Below, piece by piece: positions 8,321-17,910 of a stretch of 55,951 bases of DNA (within the stretch, counting starts at the first letter, position 1; the number at the start of each line of letters is the position of its first letter). The notes beneath the pieces were generated by a model, which worked only from the letters and a program-made list of their open reading frames with translations, did no database searches and was not told where the DNA came from. Source of the DNA: Bacillota bacterium (GTDB lineage Bacteria > Bacillota > Dethiobacteria > DTU022 > PWGO01). The stretch is from assembly GCA_012518215.1 (NCBI GenBank), contig JAAYSV010000039.1:1-55951 (forward strand), read 5' to 3'. The position numbers and the translations under genes are program-made.

Positions 8321-10798
8321 ATGGCCGGTAAAAAAAGTAGGGAAAAAAAATTGATACTACTCCTGATTGTTTTGTCCCTGGGCGGTTTATTGTTTTTTTT
8401 CACAGGATATGGCCGGAATCCGCTTCGCTACGGTTCTTCCACCCGTTCCCCGGTCACCGACGGCTCCTCGCAGCTTTATTTTGATCGGCATGCCGGATCG
8501 TTCACGGAGGCTCTGCCTGTTGGCAACGGTCGATTGGGAGGTATGGTTTACGGCGGCAGCAAGAAGGAAAGGATCCTGTTGAACGAGATATCCATGTGGT
8601 CGGGATCCTGTCAGGAGGCCAACAAGGAAGAGGCCCACAAATCTTTGCCACTTATCCGGAGGCATCTTCTTGCCGGGGAGAACCGGGAGGCCCAGGAGTT
8701 ACTTTTGAAAGAATTTATCTGCGAGGGGGCAGGTTCCGGCCAGGGGCGCGGCAAGTCGGTGCAGTTCGGATGCTATCAGATGCTTGCAGACCTTCTGATC
8801 AGGTGGAAAAACAGGGGCATGATCAGGGATTATTCCCGGGTGCTTGACCTGTCCACGGCGGTGGCAACCGAATCCTACATGCAGAAAGGAAATCTGATCA
8901 ACAAGGAATATTTTGTTTCCGCTCCGGATCAGGTTTTTGTGGTACACATTACCTCCGCATTTCCACGGGCACTGTCCCTGGAGCTCTCGCTCGGGCGGCC
9001 CGAACGTGCCCGTACCTGGATCGATGATCGGGGGTTGTTGATCATCGAGGGAAATCTGGAAAGTGGAACCGACCGGGAGGGCATGCGCTACGCGGCGGCG
9101 GTGGAGGTAATTTCCGATGGCAATATGACCGCCTCTTCCGGTAAAAGTGCGGTGATCCGCCTGAAAGAGGCCAGCGAGGTTACCCTTCTTGTTGCCGCCG
9201 CAACCGATTATCAGGGATTTGCCGGCAGGCGAACAGCGGACCCCCGTAAAGCGATAAAAGATGATCTTTCGCGATCCCGGGTTTTCTCTTACGAGGAGTT
9301 GAAAGAAAGGCATATCTCCGATTATCGTTCTTACTATGATCGAGTAGATCTGGACCTGGGGCATGGTGCGGGAGAGAAGAAACCGACACCGGCGCGTCTG
9401 GCCGCTTTCAGCAGGGGACAACCCGATCCTTCGCTGGCTGCCCTGTATTTCAATTTTGGGCGCTATCTGCTCATCAGCTCCAGCAGGCCGGGGGGTTTAC
9501 CCGCCAACCTGCAGGGCCTCTGGGCCGACACCGTGAATACACCCTGGAACGGAGATTACCATTTGAATATCAATGTACAGATGAATTACTGGCCGGCAGA
9601 GGTAACCAACCTTCATGAATTGCATCGGCCATTGATCGATCTGGTAAAGTCGCTGGTTGAGCCCGGTAGCAGGACGGCCCGGGCGTATTACAATGCCCGT
9701 GGCTGGGTGGCGCATGTTATTACCAACCCTTGGGGTTTCACAGCTCCGGGCGAGAGTGCGGAATGGGGCTCCACCGTTTCAGGTTCCGGATGGTTGGCAT
9801 CCCATCTGTGGGAACACTATGCCTTCTATCCCGAACGCGATTACCTTCGGGAAATCTACCCGGTGCTGGAAGGAGCTGCCCGTTTCTACCTGGATATGCT
9901 CATCGACCTGCCAGACAGCGGTTTCCTGGTGACGGCACCGAGCAATTCTCCGGAACTGGGCTACAGATACAGGGGAAAGATCATCCATACCTGCATGGGG
10001 CCCACCATTGACAACCAGGTATTGCGGGAGCTTTTCGAGAACACGCGCCGGGCAGCGGAGATCCTGGGAATTGATGAGGATTTTCAGAAGGAACTCTCCG
10101 CCAAGCGCGCCAAACTTCCCCCGACGGCGATAGGCCGGGGCGGAAGGATCATGGAATGGCTGGAAGACTACGAGGAGGAGGATCCCCGGCATCGTCATCT
10201 GTCACACCTTTATGGGCTTTATCCCGCCAGCGAGATCACGGAAAGAAACAGGGATCTCTTTACGGCTGCGCGGGATACGCTGGAAAGAAGGGGAGATGGG
10301 GGCACCGGCTGGTCCCTGGCCTGGAAAGTCAATCTCTGGGCACGCTTGAAAGATGGAGAAAGGGCCTACCAACTGCTGAAAAAATTGCTCGTTCCTGTCC
10401 ATGAACGAAGGAATTTCCCTTTTTCACAATCAGGCGGGGGAACTTATCCCAACCTGTTCTGTGCGCATCCCCCGTTTCAGATTGACGGCAATCTAGGCGG
10501 GACTGCCGGAATAGCCGAGATGCTGCTCCAGAGCCACGACGACGTTATCGAGTTGCTGCCGGCCCTGCCCCCCTGCTGGCTGGAGGGGAATGTAAAGGGG
10601 CTCCGGGCGCGTGGCGGATTTGAATTGAATTTTTGCTGGGAAAATGGGCGGCTGGTGGAAGGCACCCTGACTTCTTTGACCGGGGGAACGACGACCCTCT
10701 CCTATCGGGAACCTTTATCCGTTGGCCAGCAGACGGGCTGTTTCGTTCCGGTTACATTGAAAGCCGGAGAGTCCGTGAATTTCAAGCTGGCAGAATAG
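8321..10798 (+). CDS. GH95 alpha-L-fucosidase / alpha-L-galactosidase-type enzyme, membrane-anchored
   Basis: Inverting glycosidase, typically 1,2-alpha-L-fucosidase, acting outside the cell. A basic start followed by [17 protein letters not shown] anchors the protein. The body carries the family blocks [29 protein letters not shown] (catalytic Asn), TAPSNSPEL (Glu acid) and [17 protein letters not shown] (Asp base helper), in the order seen in characterised GH95 enzymes, so the catalytic set looks complete. Length of about 825 residues is normal. An in-frame GTG at 8279 is possible but overlaps the promoter; ATG 8321 lacks a clear ribosome site, so the start is uncertain. Some GH95 members prefer L-galactose over fucose; sequence alone does not decide. 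Confidence 0.92.
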   Translation: MAGKKSREKKLILLLIVLSLGGLLFFFTGYGRNPLRYGSSTRSPVTDGSSQLYFDRHAGSFTEALPVGNGRLGGMVYGGSKKERILLNEISMWSGSCQEANKEEAHKSLPLIRRHLLAGENREAQELLLKEFICEGAGSGQGRGKSVQFGCYQMLADLLIRWKNRGMIRDYSRVLDLSTAVATESYMQKGNLINKEYFVSAPDQVFVVHITSAFPRALSLELSLGRPERARTWIDDRGLLIIEGNLESGTDREGMRYAAAVEVISDGNMTASSGKSAVIRLKEASEVTLLVAAATDYQGFAGRRTADPRKAIKDDLSRSRVFSYEELKERHISDYRSYYDRVDLDLGHGAGEKKPTPARLAAFSRGQPDPSLAALYFNFGRYLLISSSRPGGLPANLQGLWADTVNTPWNGDYHLNINVQMNYWPAEVTNLHELHRPLIDLVKSLVEPGSRTARAYYNARGWVAHVITNPWGFTAPGESAEWGSTVSGSGWLASHLWEHYAFYPERDYLREIYPVLEGAARFYLDMLIDLPDSGFLVTAPSNSPELGYRYRGKIIHTCMGPTIDNQVLRELFENTRRAAEILGIDEDFQKELSAKRAKLPPTAIGRGGRIMEWLEDYEEEDPRHRHLSHLYGLYPASEITERNRDLFTAARDTLERRGDGGTGWSLAWKVNLWARLKDGERAYQLLKKLLVPVHERRNFPFSQSGGGTYPNLFCAHPPFQIDGNLGGTAGIAEMLLQSHDDVIELLPALPPCWLEGNVKGLRARGGFELNFCWENGRLVEGTLTSLTGGTTTLSYREPLSVGQQTGCFVPVTLKAGESVNFKLAE

Positions 10799-11020
10799 TT
10801 GGCAGGATGAAATATCCAGCCGGGCATGTCCCGGATTGCCAGGAAAATGGAACAACCGATCCGACGCCCGGCCGACCGTTGGGTGGCACCCGTTTGTCAC
10901 ATGCCATGCACTTCGAAAGGGTTTTATGATCCCGATTCCCGATCCATCAAAACACAGAAGATTTTGTTTGCCCTGCAGTGCATCCGATGGGGGTTTTCGA
11001 TCACGCATGCCCTTTTTTCG

Positions 11021-11029
11021 TGATATAAT
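11021..11029 (+). promoter_or_regulatory. extended -10 promoter of the MutS-like gene
   Basis: TGATATAAT at 11021-11029 is a perfect TGnTATAAT extended -10 box. Transcription would start about 11036, so the GTG at 11033 cannot be the start codon. Confidence 0.55.
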
Positions 11030-11077
11030 TGGGTGAATTTCAGGTTTCGTGGATGGGGGCGTCTTTGCATTGGGATA

Positions 11078-12883
11078 GTGGAAGAAACAGATGTTGAAAT
11101 ACGACGCACCAAAAAAAACATTCTATGCCTGGCGGTTGTTGCTTTGATACTTCTGGCGGCGGTTGCCATTGCCGGATTCCACCTCTCACCGCATTATTTC
11201 TGGGGTGCTGTTTTTGTTGCCCCCCTGCTCGGGGCGGCGGCCCGGTTATATTTCAAGTTGCGCAGACTGAAAACGTTGCTGGGACTGAGAAAACGGTGGG
11301 CCATGCCTGTCGATACACCAAGGGATTTCGAAAAAATCTCCACATTGCATGGTTTCATGGCCGGGAATGAATTACCGGGTATGATTGATCGTCAGACCTG
11401 GCGGGACCTGGATGGCGATCAGATCTATGCCCTGCTTGACCGGACCTTCACCGCGCCGGGACAGGCCGTTCTGTACACGATTTTGAAAAACCCCAGTTTT
11501 GACCGGGGACTTCTTGAGAAGCGGTCAAGGCTGATCAGGTTGTTTCAGAAGGATGATTGTTTCCGGGAAAAACTGCAGCTTCTTCTTCTGCCTCTGGAGA
11601 GGGCAAGAGACAGTGACATGGCAAACCTTCTGTGGGAAGGACTTCCCTCCCCCTCTCCCCATGCTCCATTGTTCACGGTTCTGGCCCTGGCAGCAATGAT
11701 CTCTTTATTTACCCCGCTATTTCTGGGAAAATACAGTATCCCCATGATCCTTGGTATGTTCGGGATAAATTCATGGGTACATTATCATCTGACGAAAAAA
11801 TATCAGAATGTATTATCAGCCATTCCCGGGCTGGCGGTACTGCTGAAAACGGCATCGAAAGTTGCCGATCTGAAAGTGGCGGCAATGGGTGATGTGTGTG
11901 AACAGCTGCGGAATGCTTCCCTGTCATGCCGGCATATTTCCCGGAACATCGCTTATTTGCAACCAACACTGCTTGGATCCGAACTGGATTTTCTGTATGA
12001 ATACCTGAAAGTTTATTTTCTTCTTGAAGTGCGGGCATACAATAGGACCTTGAGTGAATTCAAAAAACGGGTTGAACAACTTCAGGAAATATATCTGATT
12101 ATCGGGGAACTGGATGCCATGCAGTCCATTGCCTCCTACAGGGAGGGTCTTCCTGCACCCGGCTATGTTGAACCGGAACTTGTTGCCGGGGGAGAACCCA
12201 TCTGCGCGGTGGATAATGTTCGCCATCCGTTGCTGAATGATGCGGTGGCAAATTCAATTATTGTTGACAGGGAAGGGGTGCTGATTACCGGCTCCAACAT
12301 GTCGGGCAAATCAACATTTTTGAGAACCATTGCTGTAAATGCGGTGTTTGCCCAGACCATCTTCACCTGCCTGGCATCATCCTACCGGGGAAGCTTTTTT
12401 CGGGTAATCACCTCCATCAGCAGGGAAGATAGTTTGATGGAAGGCAGAAGTTTCTATTACCGGGAAGCGGAAAGGCTGTTGAAACTTGTCCGGGCTGCCA
12501 CCGGGGCGGACGTGAAGGCACCGGCGCTATGTATCATCGACGAACTTCTGTCGGGCACGAACTACACGGAGAGATTTGCTGCATCACAGGGAATATTGAG
12601 CTACCTGGCATCCCGGAATGCCCGGGTGCTGGCTGCTACTCATGATCTGGATCTGGCCGAAAAACTGCAAGGGTCTTATTGCTGTTATTACTTTAGCGAT
12701 CGGGTCGGGCAGGAAGGCCTTGATTTTGACTACAAGCTGAAAAAAGGTGTTTCCACCAATCGCAATGCGATCAAACTTCTGGAATACATGGAGTATCCCC
12801 GGGAAATAACAGAACAGGCCAATACAATTGCCAGGCAGCTCACCTCCGGTTCAGGGGTTCTTGATGGGCCATGGAACGGTTAG
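11078..12883 (+). CDS. membrane-anchored MutS-family ATPase
   Basis: About 601 residues. Two hydrophobic helices lie at about 15-34 and 37-57 and two more near 197-217 and 219-235. A MutS-like clamp/lever helical region follows, then the ABC-type ATPase: Walker A GSNMSGKST (405-413), the S-loop LMEGRSFYYREAERL, Walker B CIIDELLSGTNYTER and a switch histidine in AATHDLDLA. The mismatch-reading and connector domains of MutS are absent. The family is known from genome annotation as MutS-related membrane proteins without an assigned role, so a repair function should not be assumed. The frame opens at GTG 11033, but the extended -10 promoter makes GTG 11078 the better guess; its ribosome site is weak. 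It stands alone on its strand. Confidence 0.8.
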   Translation: MEETDVEIRRTKKNILCLAVVALILLAAVAIAGFHLSPHYFWGAVFVAPLLGAAARLYFKLRRLKTLLGLRKRWAMPVDTPRDFEKISTLHGFMAGNELPGMIDRQTWRDLDGDQIYALLDRTFTAPGQAVLYTILKNPSFDRGLLEKRSRLIRLFQKDDCFREKLQLLLLPLERARDSDMANLLWEGLPSPSPHAPLFTVLALAAMISLFTPLFLGKYSIPMILGMFGINSWVHYHLTKKYQNVLSAIPGLAVLLKTASKVADLKVAAMGDVCEQLRNASLSCRHISRNIAYLQPTLLGSELDFLYEYLKVYFLLEVRAYNRTLSEFKKRVEQLQEIYLIIGELDAMQSIASYREGLPAPGYVEPELVAGGEPICAVDNVRHPLLNDAVANSIIVDREGVLITGSNMSGKSTFLRTIAVNAVFAQTIFTCLASSYRGSFFRVITSISREDSLMEGRSFYYREAERLLKLVRAATGADVKAPALCIIDELLSGTNYTERFAASQGILSYLASRNARVLAATHDLDLAEKLQGSYCCYYFSDRVGQEGLDFDYKLKKGVSTNRNAIKLLEYMEYPREITEQANTIARQLTSGSGVLDGPWNG

Positions 12884-13089
12884 CAATTGAATGGCGCCCA
12901 CGCCTGGAAACGTGTTAAACCCGGGAAGTAAAATCAGCCAATGAATGACTTGAAGTTGCCGGATCCTGTAAAAGGCCAGAAAACCATTCCACAACGAAAG
13001 GGAAAATGTGGTCAAATGTCGAATTGAATCAGGCAAATGTAATTCATTTTTCAGTTAATTGCAGGAAAAATGATAGGGGACAGGAGTCA

Positions 13090-14010
13090 ATGATGGCAAG
13101 AGGACATACAGCGATGCGGATTGCGACATTTTTGCTGAGTGCGGCAATGATCATTCCCCTATCGATCAACATACACAAGCTTGATATTTTTTCCACTCCG
13201 ATCACGGAGCAACAACCAGAAAATCAGGAAGCATTTCTGCCAGCAGAGGTATCGGAACCTGAAAGTGAACCTGAATCCGATGGCGAACCTGAACCGGAAA
13301 GTGAACCGCCCGGGGAGGAAGAAAATCAGGAGCCGGATGCCACGGAGCCCGAGTCCGAGCCGGAAACCCAACCTGCCTCTGCACCACAACCGCAGCCACA
13401 ACCGCCACCACAGCCACAACCACAACCCGAACAGGCTTTGCAGGTTATCCCTGATGGCAATTATTTGTTGGCGCTTGTCACCAAGGAAACGACTCTGAAA
13501 AAAGATTATGCCCCCGGTGACCTTGTGGGAATTCCCTCGTACATGAAACCTTCCAGGGCACTGTACTTGCGCGCCGAAGCGTTCAAGCATCTCGAAGAAA
13601 TGTGGAACGCGGCCAATACCGATGGAGTGACGCTGGCGGTACTCTCCGCGTACAGAAGTTATTCTTATCAGGCACAGCTATTCAACAATTATGCCAGGAG
13701 GCATGGTGAAGCGGAGGCGAATCGATTCAGTGCGCGGCCGGGGCAATCGGAACACCAGCTGGGGACGACGATAGATTTTGGCGGTTCGGGTTCCGACTGG
13801 TCGGCTTCTTTTGGCGAAACGGCGCAGGGCAAATGGCTTGCCAACAATGCATATTTGTACGGCTTTGCCATGAGTTATCCCCGGGGGATGGAACATGTTA
13901 CGGGCTATATCTATGAACCCTGGCATTACCGCTATATCGGGGTGGAGGCGGCCGGGGAATGGAAAGAATCGGGCCAGCCGCTCTGTGTGTATCTGGAGCA
14001 GAAACAGTGA
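13090..14010 (+). CDS. VanY-type D-alanyl-D-alanine carboxypeptidase (peptidase M15B)
   Basis: Zinc peptidase that trims the terminal D-Ala of peptidoglycan stem peptides outside the membrane. A signal anchor (ATFLLSAAMIIPLSI) is followed by a long linker rich in Glu, Pro and Gln (about residues 45-120), which probably spans the wall. The catalytic domain has SAYRSYSYQ, the zinc motif SEHQLGTTIDF (His and Asp ligands) and EPWHYRY (third ligand His). GGAG at 13083-13086 serves ATG 13090 or the adjacent ATG 13093; the open frame reaches back to 13006 but without a ribosome site. Not linked to van resistance genes here, so a housekeeping wall-remodelling role is likely. Confidence 0.9.
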   Translation: MMARGHTAMRIATFLLSAAMIIPLSINIHKLDIFSTPITEQQPENQEAFLPAEVSEPESEPESDGEPEPESEPPGEEENQEPDATEPESEPETQPASAPQPQPQPPPQPQPQPEQALQVIPDGNYLLALVTKETTLKKDYAPGDLVGIPSYMKPSRALYLRAEAFKHLEEMWNAANTDGVTLAVLSAYRSYSYQAQLFNNYARRHGEAEANRFSARPGQSEHQLGTTIDFGGSGSDWSASFGETAQGKWLANNAYLYGFAMSYPRGMEHVTGYIYEPWHYRYIGVEAAGEWKESGQPLCVYLEQKQ

Positions 14011-14352
14011 GTCTGCATTCCGCGCATGACGGCTACATCTTTTGAGCTTTGGAAAGTAACCGTTTCTCCGATCCTGCCGATGGATTTTTTCACCCACGGT
14101 AAGCATATCTGCAGCCCCTATGTTCACAGACTTGTTGTTTATCATGGAATGCCCTGGTGGCTTTATTATCCTTTTTTGCCTCGTTTCAGGGATGTAATGC
14201 AGGGTGTTCATGATCGATGGCCGCGCTATCCGGTTTCAAAAATGCCCGGGATCCGGCGGCTACCCACATTTTCGGGAAAATTGACACCCGCAACCCTCAG
14301 TTGCTATAATTGCCGGGGGTAAAAAAAGGATTTTTTCTGGAGGGAATCCAGT
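14011..14352. other. intergenic region with a consensus promoter
   Basis: A 342-base gap. Apart from the promoter at 14281-14310 I see nothing convincing. A 98-codon frame from 14026 lacks a ribosome site and family-like sequence. Confidence 0.4.
14281..14310 (+). promoter_or_regulatory. consensus SigA promoter of the acyltransferase gene
   Basis: TTGACA at 14281-14286 and TATAAT at 14305-14310, with an 18-base spacer. Both hexamers match the consensus exactly, so strong constitutive expression of the following genes is expected. Confidence 0.85.
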
Positions 14353-14922
14353 ATGTCAGAGGGAAAAAAATGCTTTGAAAAGATACAGCAGAGGCACCAT
14401 ACACTCAGGGCGGAGATGTACCGCAACTTCAACCGGGTGTTGCCATTCAACGAGTTGGTATCGGACCGCCGGGAGAAAGCCGCCTTCCTCGGATTCGGGG
14501 AAGGCACGAGTATCTATGATTCCAGTGTGGTAACAGGCAATGTGACCGTGGGGAAAAACGTCCGCATCGGGCCTTTTACCGTTCTTGATGGAAGCGGCGA
14601 TCTTGAGATCGGGGATCATTGTGAAATTTCTGCCGGGGTGCAGATATATTCCCATGACCCGGTTTCTAGAACCCTGTCGGCAGGGGAAAAGCCCATCGAC
14701 AAAGCTGGAACAAAAATCGGTGCTCGTTGCCATATCGGCAGCATGAGCATTATCACCAAAGGGGTGAATATTGGCCGTTGTTGTGTAATAGAAGCCAACA
14801 GCCTTGTCAACAGGGATATACCCGATTACAGCATTGCTGCGGGCACTCCGGCAACCGTCATCGGCAGGGTTGTCCTTGAAGAAAGCGGGGAAATAAGGTT
14901 CGATTACCATCAGAATGAATGA
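14353..14922 (+). CDS. hexapeptide-repeat (left-handed beta-helix) acyltransferase
   Basis: 189 residues. A short helical N-terminus (about 1-50) precedes a run of hexapeptide repeats: VVTGNVTVGKNVRIG, LEIGDHCEISAGVQI, TKIGARCHIGSMSII and VNIGRCCVIEANSLV. The end, AAGTPATVIGR, is the usual capping segment of sugar O-acetyltransferases of the maltose/galactoside/NodL/LpxA-like superfamily. The catalytic His is probably in YSHDP. It should transfer an acetyl or other acyl group from acyl-CoA to a sugar. GGAGGG lies 7-8 bases before the ATG, under a perfect promoter. The acceptor is unknown; proximity to a VanY protein suggests but does not prove a cell-wall glycan. Confidence 0.85.
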   Translation: MSEGKKCFEKIQQRHHTLRAEMYRNFNRVLPFNELVSDRREKAAFLGFGEGTSIYDSSVVTGNVTVGKNVRIGPFTVLDGSGDLEIGDHCEISAGVQIYSHDPVSRTLSAGEKPIDKAGTKIGARCHIGSMSIITKGVNIGRCCVIEANSLVNRDIPDYSIAAGTPATVIGRVVLEESGEIRFDYHQNE

Positions 14923-14962
14923 TGATTCAGCAAAGTTTTATTTTCGGAGGGAGGAATCATGA

Positions 14963-15529
14963 TTGAAAAATTTACTGGCGATATCATCCAGCCCCAGGCG
15001 TGAAGGCAACAGTGAAATATTGTTGCAATCATTCTTGCATGGGGCCGAGGAAGCAGGCTGGAATGTGGACCATGTACGGATCAATAACCTCAAAATAAAT
15101 TTCTGCCGGGCATGCGATTGGTGTGCGGACAGCGGGGAATGTATCCAGAAAGATGATATGCAGGCCATATACCCCAAGGTAGTTGCTGCCAGGGCGATGG
15201 TTCTGGCCACCCCCATCTATTTTGGCACGATGTCCGGGCAGATGAAGGTTTTTATCGATCGTTTCCAATGCTGGTGGCAAGCCAAGTACGTAATAAAGAA
15301 ACCCCCGGTGGATCCCCGGGAGAAACGGCCGGGATATTTTATCTGTGTCAGCGCACTGGAGGGAAAAGATTATTGTGAAAATGCGCTGGCAGCGGTGAAG
15401 GTGTTTTATCACAACATCAATTATCATTATGCCGATTCTATATTTTTCGAGGGTGTGGACAGGAAGGGGGCCATAAAACAATATCCCCGGATCATGGAGA
15501 AAGCTTACGAGGTAGGCCGACTTCTGTAA
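14963..15529 (+). CDS. iron-sulfur flavoprotein / NADPH-dependent FMN reductase-like protein
   Basis: Flavodoxin-fold redox protein of 188 residues. SSSPRREGNSE (8-18) is the FMN phosphate loop, and ATPIYFGTMSGQMK is the second flavin-binding block. A compact motif C48-x2-C51-x2-C54-x5-C60 fits the 4Fe-4S motif of archaeal and clostridial iron-sulfur flavoproteins (Isf family), rather than plain FMN reductases. Isf proteins accept electrons from ferredoxin and have been linked to reduction of oxygen or peroxide in anaerobes. The start is TTG at 14963, 8 bases after GAGG; the ATG four bases upstream is in another frame that soon closes. It is 40 bases from the acyltransferase gene and is probably co-transcribed. 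Confidence 0.82.
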   Translation: MKNLLAISSSPRREGNSEILLQSFLHGAEEAGWNVDHVRINNLKINFCRACDWCADSGECIQKDDMQAIYPKVVAARAMVLATPIYFGTMSGQMKVFIDRFQCWWQAKYVIKKPPVDPREKRPGYFICVSALEGKDYCENALAAVKVFYHNINYHYADSIFFEGVDRKGAIKQYPRIMEKAYEVGRLL

Positions 15530-15571
15530 AAACGAATCACTCCCCGCTTTGTGACAATCGGGTTTTGGGAG

Positions 15572-16369
15572 ATGAAAATGATCAAGAAAAGATACTTGCA
15601 GATGCTCAACATATTGGGTTTTATCATTTTTTCAGCCGGTCTGGTCAAGGGGTTTCTGAATGCCGATCTGTTTTTGTCGCCATCGGTTGACGCTTCCATT
15701 CCCCTGTTGGGGTTATGTGCATCTTTTGTCATTCCAATGTGGATAATAATTGGCCTGTCGATGTTTTCCTTCTGTCTCTACCAGAGTCAAGGAATTTTGC
15801 GTAAGGATGAACGGGAGAAACCCTCCACGGAGAGGGTAGGCCCTCTTTTTTTTATAGCAAGCATTTTGAATACGGGATGGTTGCTGGCCCGCTATTTCAA
15901 GGTCATCAATATTTCCCTGTTGATCTTGATTGTTCTGCTGGCGGTGCTCATAAAAAATTACCTGAATCTGGAGGCGGGAGCCAGGGTATCATCGGCTTCG
16001 GAAATTCTGTGGGTGAAACTGCCTTTCCGCATCTATCTGGGCTGGATTACGGTTATCACCATCACAGAATTGGCGGCCACGATCAATCTCGGCTGGGAAG
16101 GTTTCGGGTTTTCAGAAGTATACTGGACCGTGGCGGTGATGGCAATTGTTATTGTTACGGCATTTGTTTTTTTGAAACGACGCCTGGATCTGGCCGCAAG
16201 CACTGCAATGCTATGGTTTCTGCTGGGTATAGCTATCAGGGGGTTTTCCACGGAGTTCGGGGAGACAGCCATGGCGGTGTTTGCTCTTGCGGGTATGCTG
16301 ATCATCATGGTGTCGGCCTCCTGGTTTCTGGCCCGAAAATATGTATCAGGGAAAATAAAAGGGGCATAG
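15572..16369 (+). CDS. TspO/MBR-related membrane protein
   Basis: About 265 residues with seven or eight hydrophobic helices. The segments ILNTGWLLARY, KLPFRIYLGWITVITITELAAT and a Trp/Phe-rich loop resemble the tryptophan-rich sensory protein family (TspO-like) in its long Bacillota form. It would sit in the cytoplasmic membrane; TspO proteins bind porphyrins or other hydrophobic ligands, but no ligand can be read here. Start codons at 15551, 15572 and 15578 are possible; 15572 follows GGGAG most closely. The gene follows the iron-sulfur flavoprotein by about 40 bases. Family call is from pattern only. Confidence 0.6.
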   Translation: MKMIKKRYLQMLNILGFIIFSAGLVKGFLNADLFLSPSVDASIPLLGLCASFVIPMWIIIGLSMFSFCLYQSQGILRKDEREKPSTERVGPLFFIASILNTGWLLARYFKVINISLLILIVLLAVLIKNYLNLEAGARVSSASEILWVKLPFRIYLGWITVITITELAATINLGWEGFGFSEVYWTVAVMAIVIVTAFVFLKRRLDLAASTAMLWFLLGIAIRGFSTEFGETAMAVFALAGMLIIMVSASWFLARKYVSGKIKGA

Positions 16370-16453
16370 CAATTTAACGGTCTTGAGAAATAATTGCAGT
16401 TCCATGGCAGGATAATGTCATTGATAGAGCGGTGAAGGGCGGGCTTCGGGGCG

Positions 16454-17689
16454 ATGCAGACCGAAAAAAAAAGAGTGGTTGTAATCGGGGCCGGGGCGGC
16501 GGGGATGATGGCAGCTGGAACGGCCGGCGGCCGCGGAGCGGAAGTGTTTCTGATCGAGAAGAATGATCGCCCGGGACGGAAGATGATGCTGACCGGCAAG
16601 GGCAGGTGCAATATCACCAACGATACCGATGTGCAGGGCCTGATTGCCGGTGTGCCCGTGAACGGCAAATTTCTTTACAGTGCATTCCACGCTTTTTCTG
16701 CCGCGGATCTGCTGATACTCCTGGAGAAGTTCGGCCTGGAGACCAGGACGGAACGGGGAAGGCGTGTTTTCCCTGTTTCTGACCGGGCTGCAGATGTCGT
16801 CAACACCCTCTTGAAATTTGTCAAACAGAACAAGGTGCACATTGAAAGAGGAGAGGTTGCACGTGTGTTAACCGGACGGGGCAAAGTGGAAGGGGTTTTG
16901 CTGAAAGATGGCACGGAGATACGGGCAGACAGCGTGATCGTGGCTACCGGGGGCCTTTCTTACCCATCCACCGGTTCGACGGGGGATGGGTATAGATTCG
17001 CCGCAGAATGCGGCCACACTCTTACCCCCCTTGAACCATCCCTGGTGCCGCTGGAGATCAAAGAAAAATGGGTCCGTGAACTCCAGGGGCTTTCTCTGCG
17101 CAATGTCAGCGTAAAGGTATATAACAGAAACAAGAGGAAATTGTTCGAGGATTTCGGGGAGATGCTCTTCACCCATTACGGGGTTTCGGGGCCGATGATC
17201 CTTTCCGCGTCTTCCTCCATGCGTGAAATGGATCGGGAACGCTATGTTCTGGCGATTGACCTGAAGCCGGCTCTTTCCGGGGAACAACTTGACCGCAGGA
17301 TCCGCAGGGATTTCACCGCCTACTCACGCAAGATGTTTGCCAACTCACTTCATGATCTGCTGCCCCGGAAATTGATTCCGGTGATCATTGCTCTGTCCGG
17401 TATCCCACGGGAGAAACGCGTTCATCAGATCACGCAGGAGGAACGTGCCGGCTTGGTCACGCTGATAAAAAATCTGATCCTTCACGTGCATGGATTCAGG
17501 CCCCTGGAGGAAGCAATCATCACTTCGGGGGGTGTCTGCACCCGGGAAATCAATCCCTCAACGATGGAATCCCGCATTGTCAAAGGGCTTTTCTTTGCCG
17601 GTGAGGTGATCGATGTGGATGGATATACGGGTGGATACAACCTTCAGATTGCCTTTTCCACCGGTTACCTGGCTGGCATGTGCAGCTGA
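16454..17689 (+). CDS. NAD(P)/FAD-dependent oxidoreductase, BaiN/YhiN (HI0933) family
   Basis: Flavoprotein of 411 residues. The dinucleotide fold at the start reads VVVIGAGAAGMMAA, followed by FLIEKNDRPGRKMMLTGKGRCNITN, the highly conserved block of this family, and it ends with ITSGGVCTREINPSTMESR plus GLFFAGEVIDVDGYTGGYNLQ. Members include BaiN, which reduces enoyl bile acid intermediates, but most have no proven substrate. It is likely cytosolic. The ribosome site is poor (GGGCGGGCTTCGGGGCG), though the start is dictated by the Rossmann strand. It ends just before the fba leader. Confidence 0.9.
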   Translation: MQTEKKRVVVIGAGAAGMMAAGTAGGRGAEVFLIEKNDRPGRKMMLTGKGRCNITNDTDVQGLIAGVPVNGKFLYSAFHAFSAADLLILLEKFGLETRTERGRRVFPVSDRAADVVNTLLKFVKQNKVHIERGEVARVLTGRGKVEGVLLKDGTEIRADSVIVATGGLSYPSTGSTGDGYRFAAECGHTLTPLEPSLVPLEIKEKWVRELQGLSLRNVSVKVYNRNKRKLFEDFGEMLFTHYGVSGPMILSASSSMREMDRERYVLAIDLKPALSGEQLDRRIRRDFTAYSRKMFANSLHDLLPRKLIPVIIALSGIPREKRVHQITQEERAGLVTLIKNLILHVHGFRPLEEAIITSGGVCTREINPSTMESRIVKGLFFAGEVIDVDGYTGGYNLQIAFSTGYLAGMCS

Positions 17690-17844
17690 TAGCAGAATGT
17701 TACCTGCAAACAGGAAGCGTTCAGGGACGGAGGAACGGCTTTTCACAATTTGGATGGAAGGGCATCACGTGGAATAATCATCATCTTCAGGGTATTGAAA
17801 AAAGGAATTTCAGGTCACCGGCCCTCCAGGCAATTAATATAAAT

Positions 17845-17873
17845 TTGAAATTTGTTGAGAATAAGATTATGAT
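17845..17873 (+). promoter_or_regulatory. promoter of the aldolase gene
   Basis: TTGAAA at 17845-17850 and TATGAT at 17868-17873 are 17 bases apart. They sit 38 bases before the TTG start at 17911, inside the long upstream frame, which supports the shorter protein. Confidence 0.55.
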
Positions 17874-17910
17874 ATTCAATGCAAGAAAAAACCACAAGGA
17901 GTTGATTTTT

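Noticed and set aside
13202-13440. low-complexity Glu/Pro/Gln-coding stretch as a possible repeat element
   Set aside because: It is the linker of the VanY-type protein; the codons are irregular and do not form a DNA-level tandem repeat.
13678-14211. 177-codon minus-strand frame over the VanY 3' end and the next gap
   Set aside because: No ribosome site before its ATG, and most of it is antisense to the zinc-peptidase domain.
14026-14322. 98-codon plus-strand frame in the gap before the acyltransferase
   Set aside because: It overlaps the perfect promoter at 14281-14310, has no ribosome site and no recognisable sequence.
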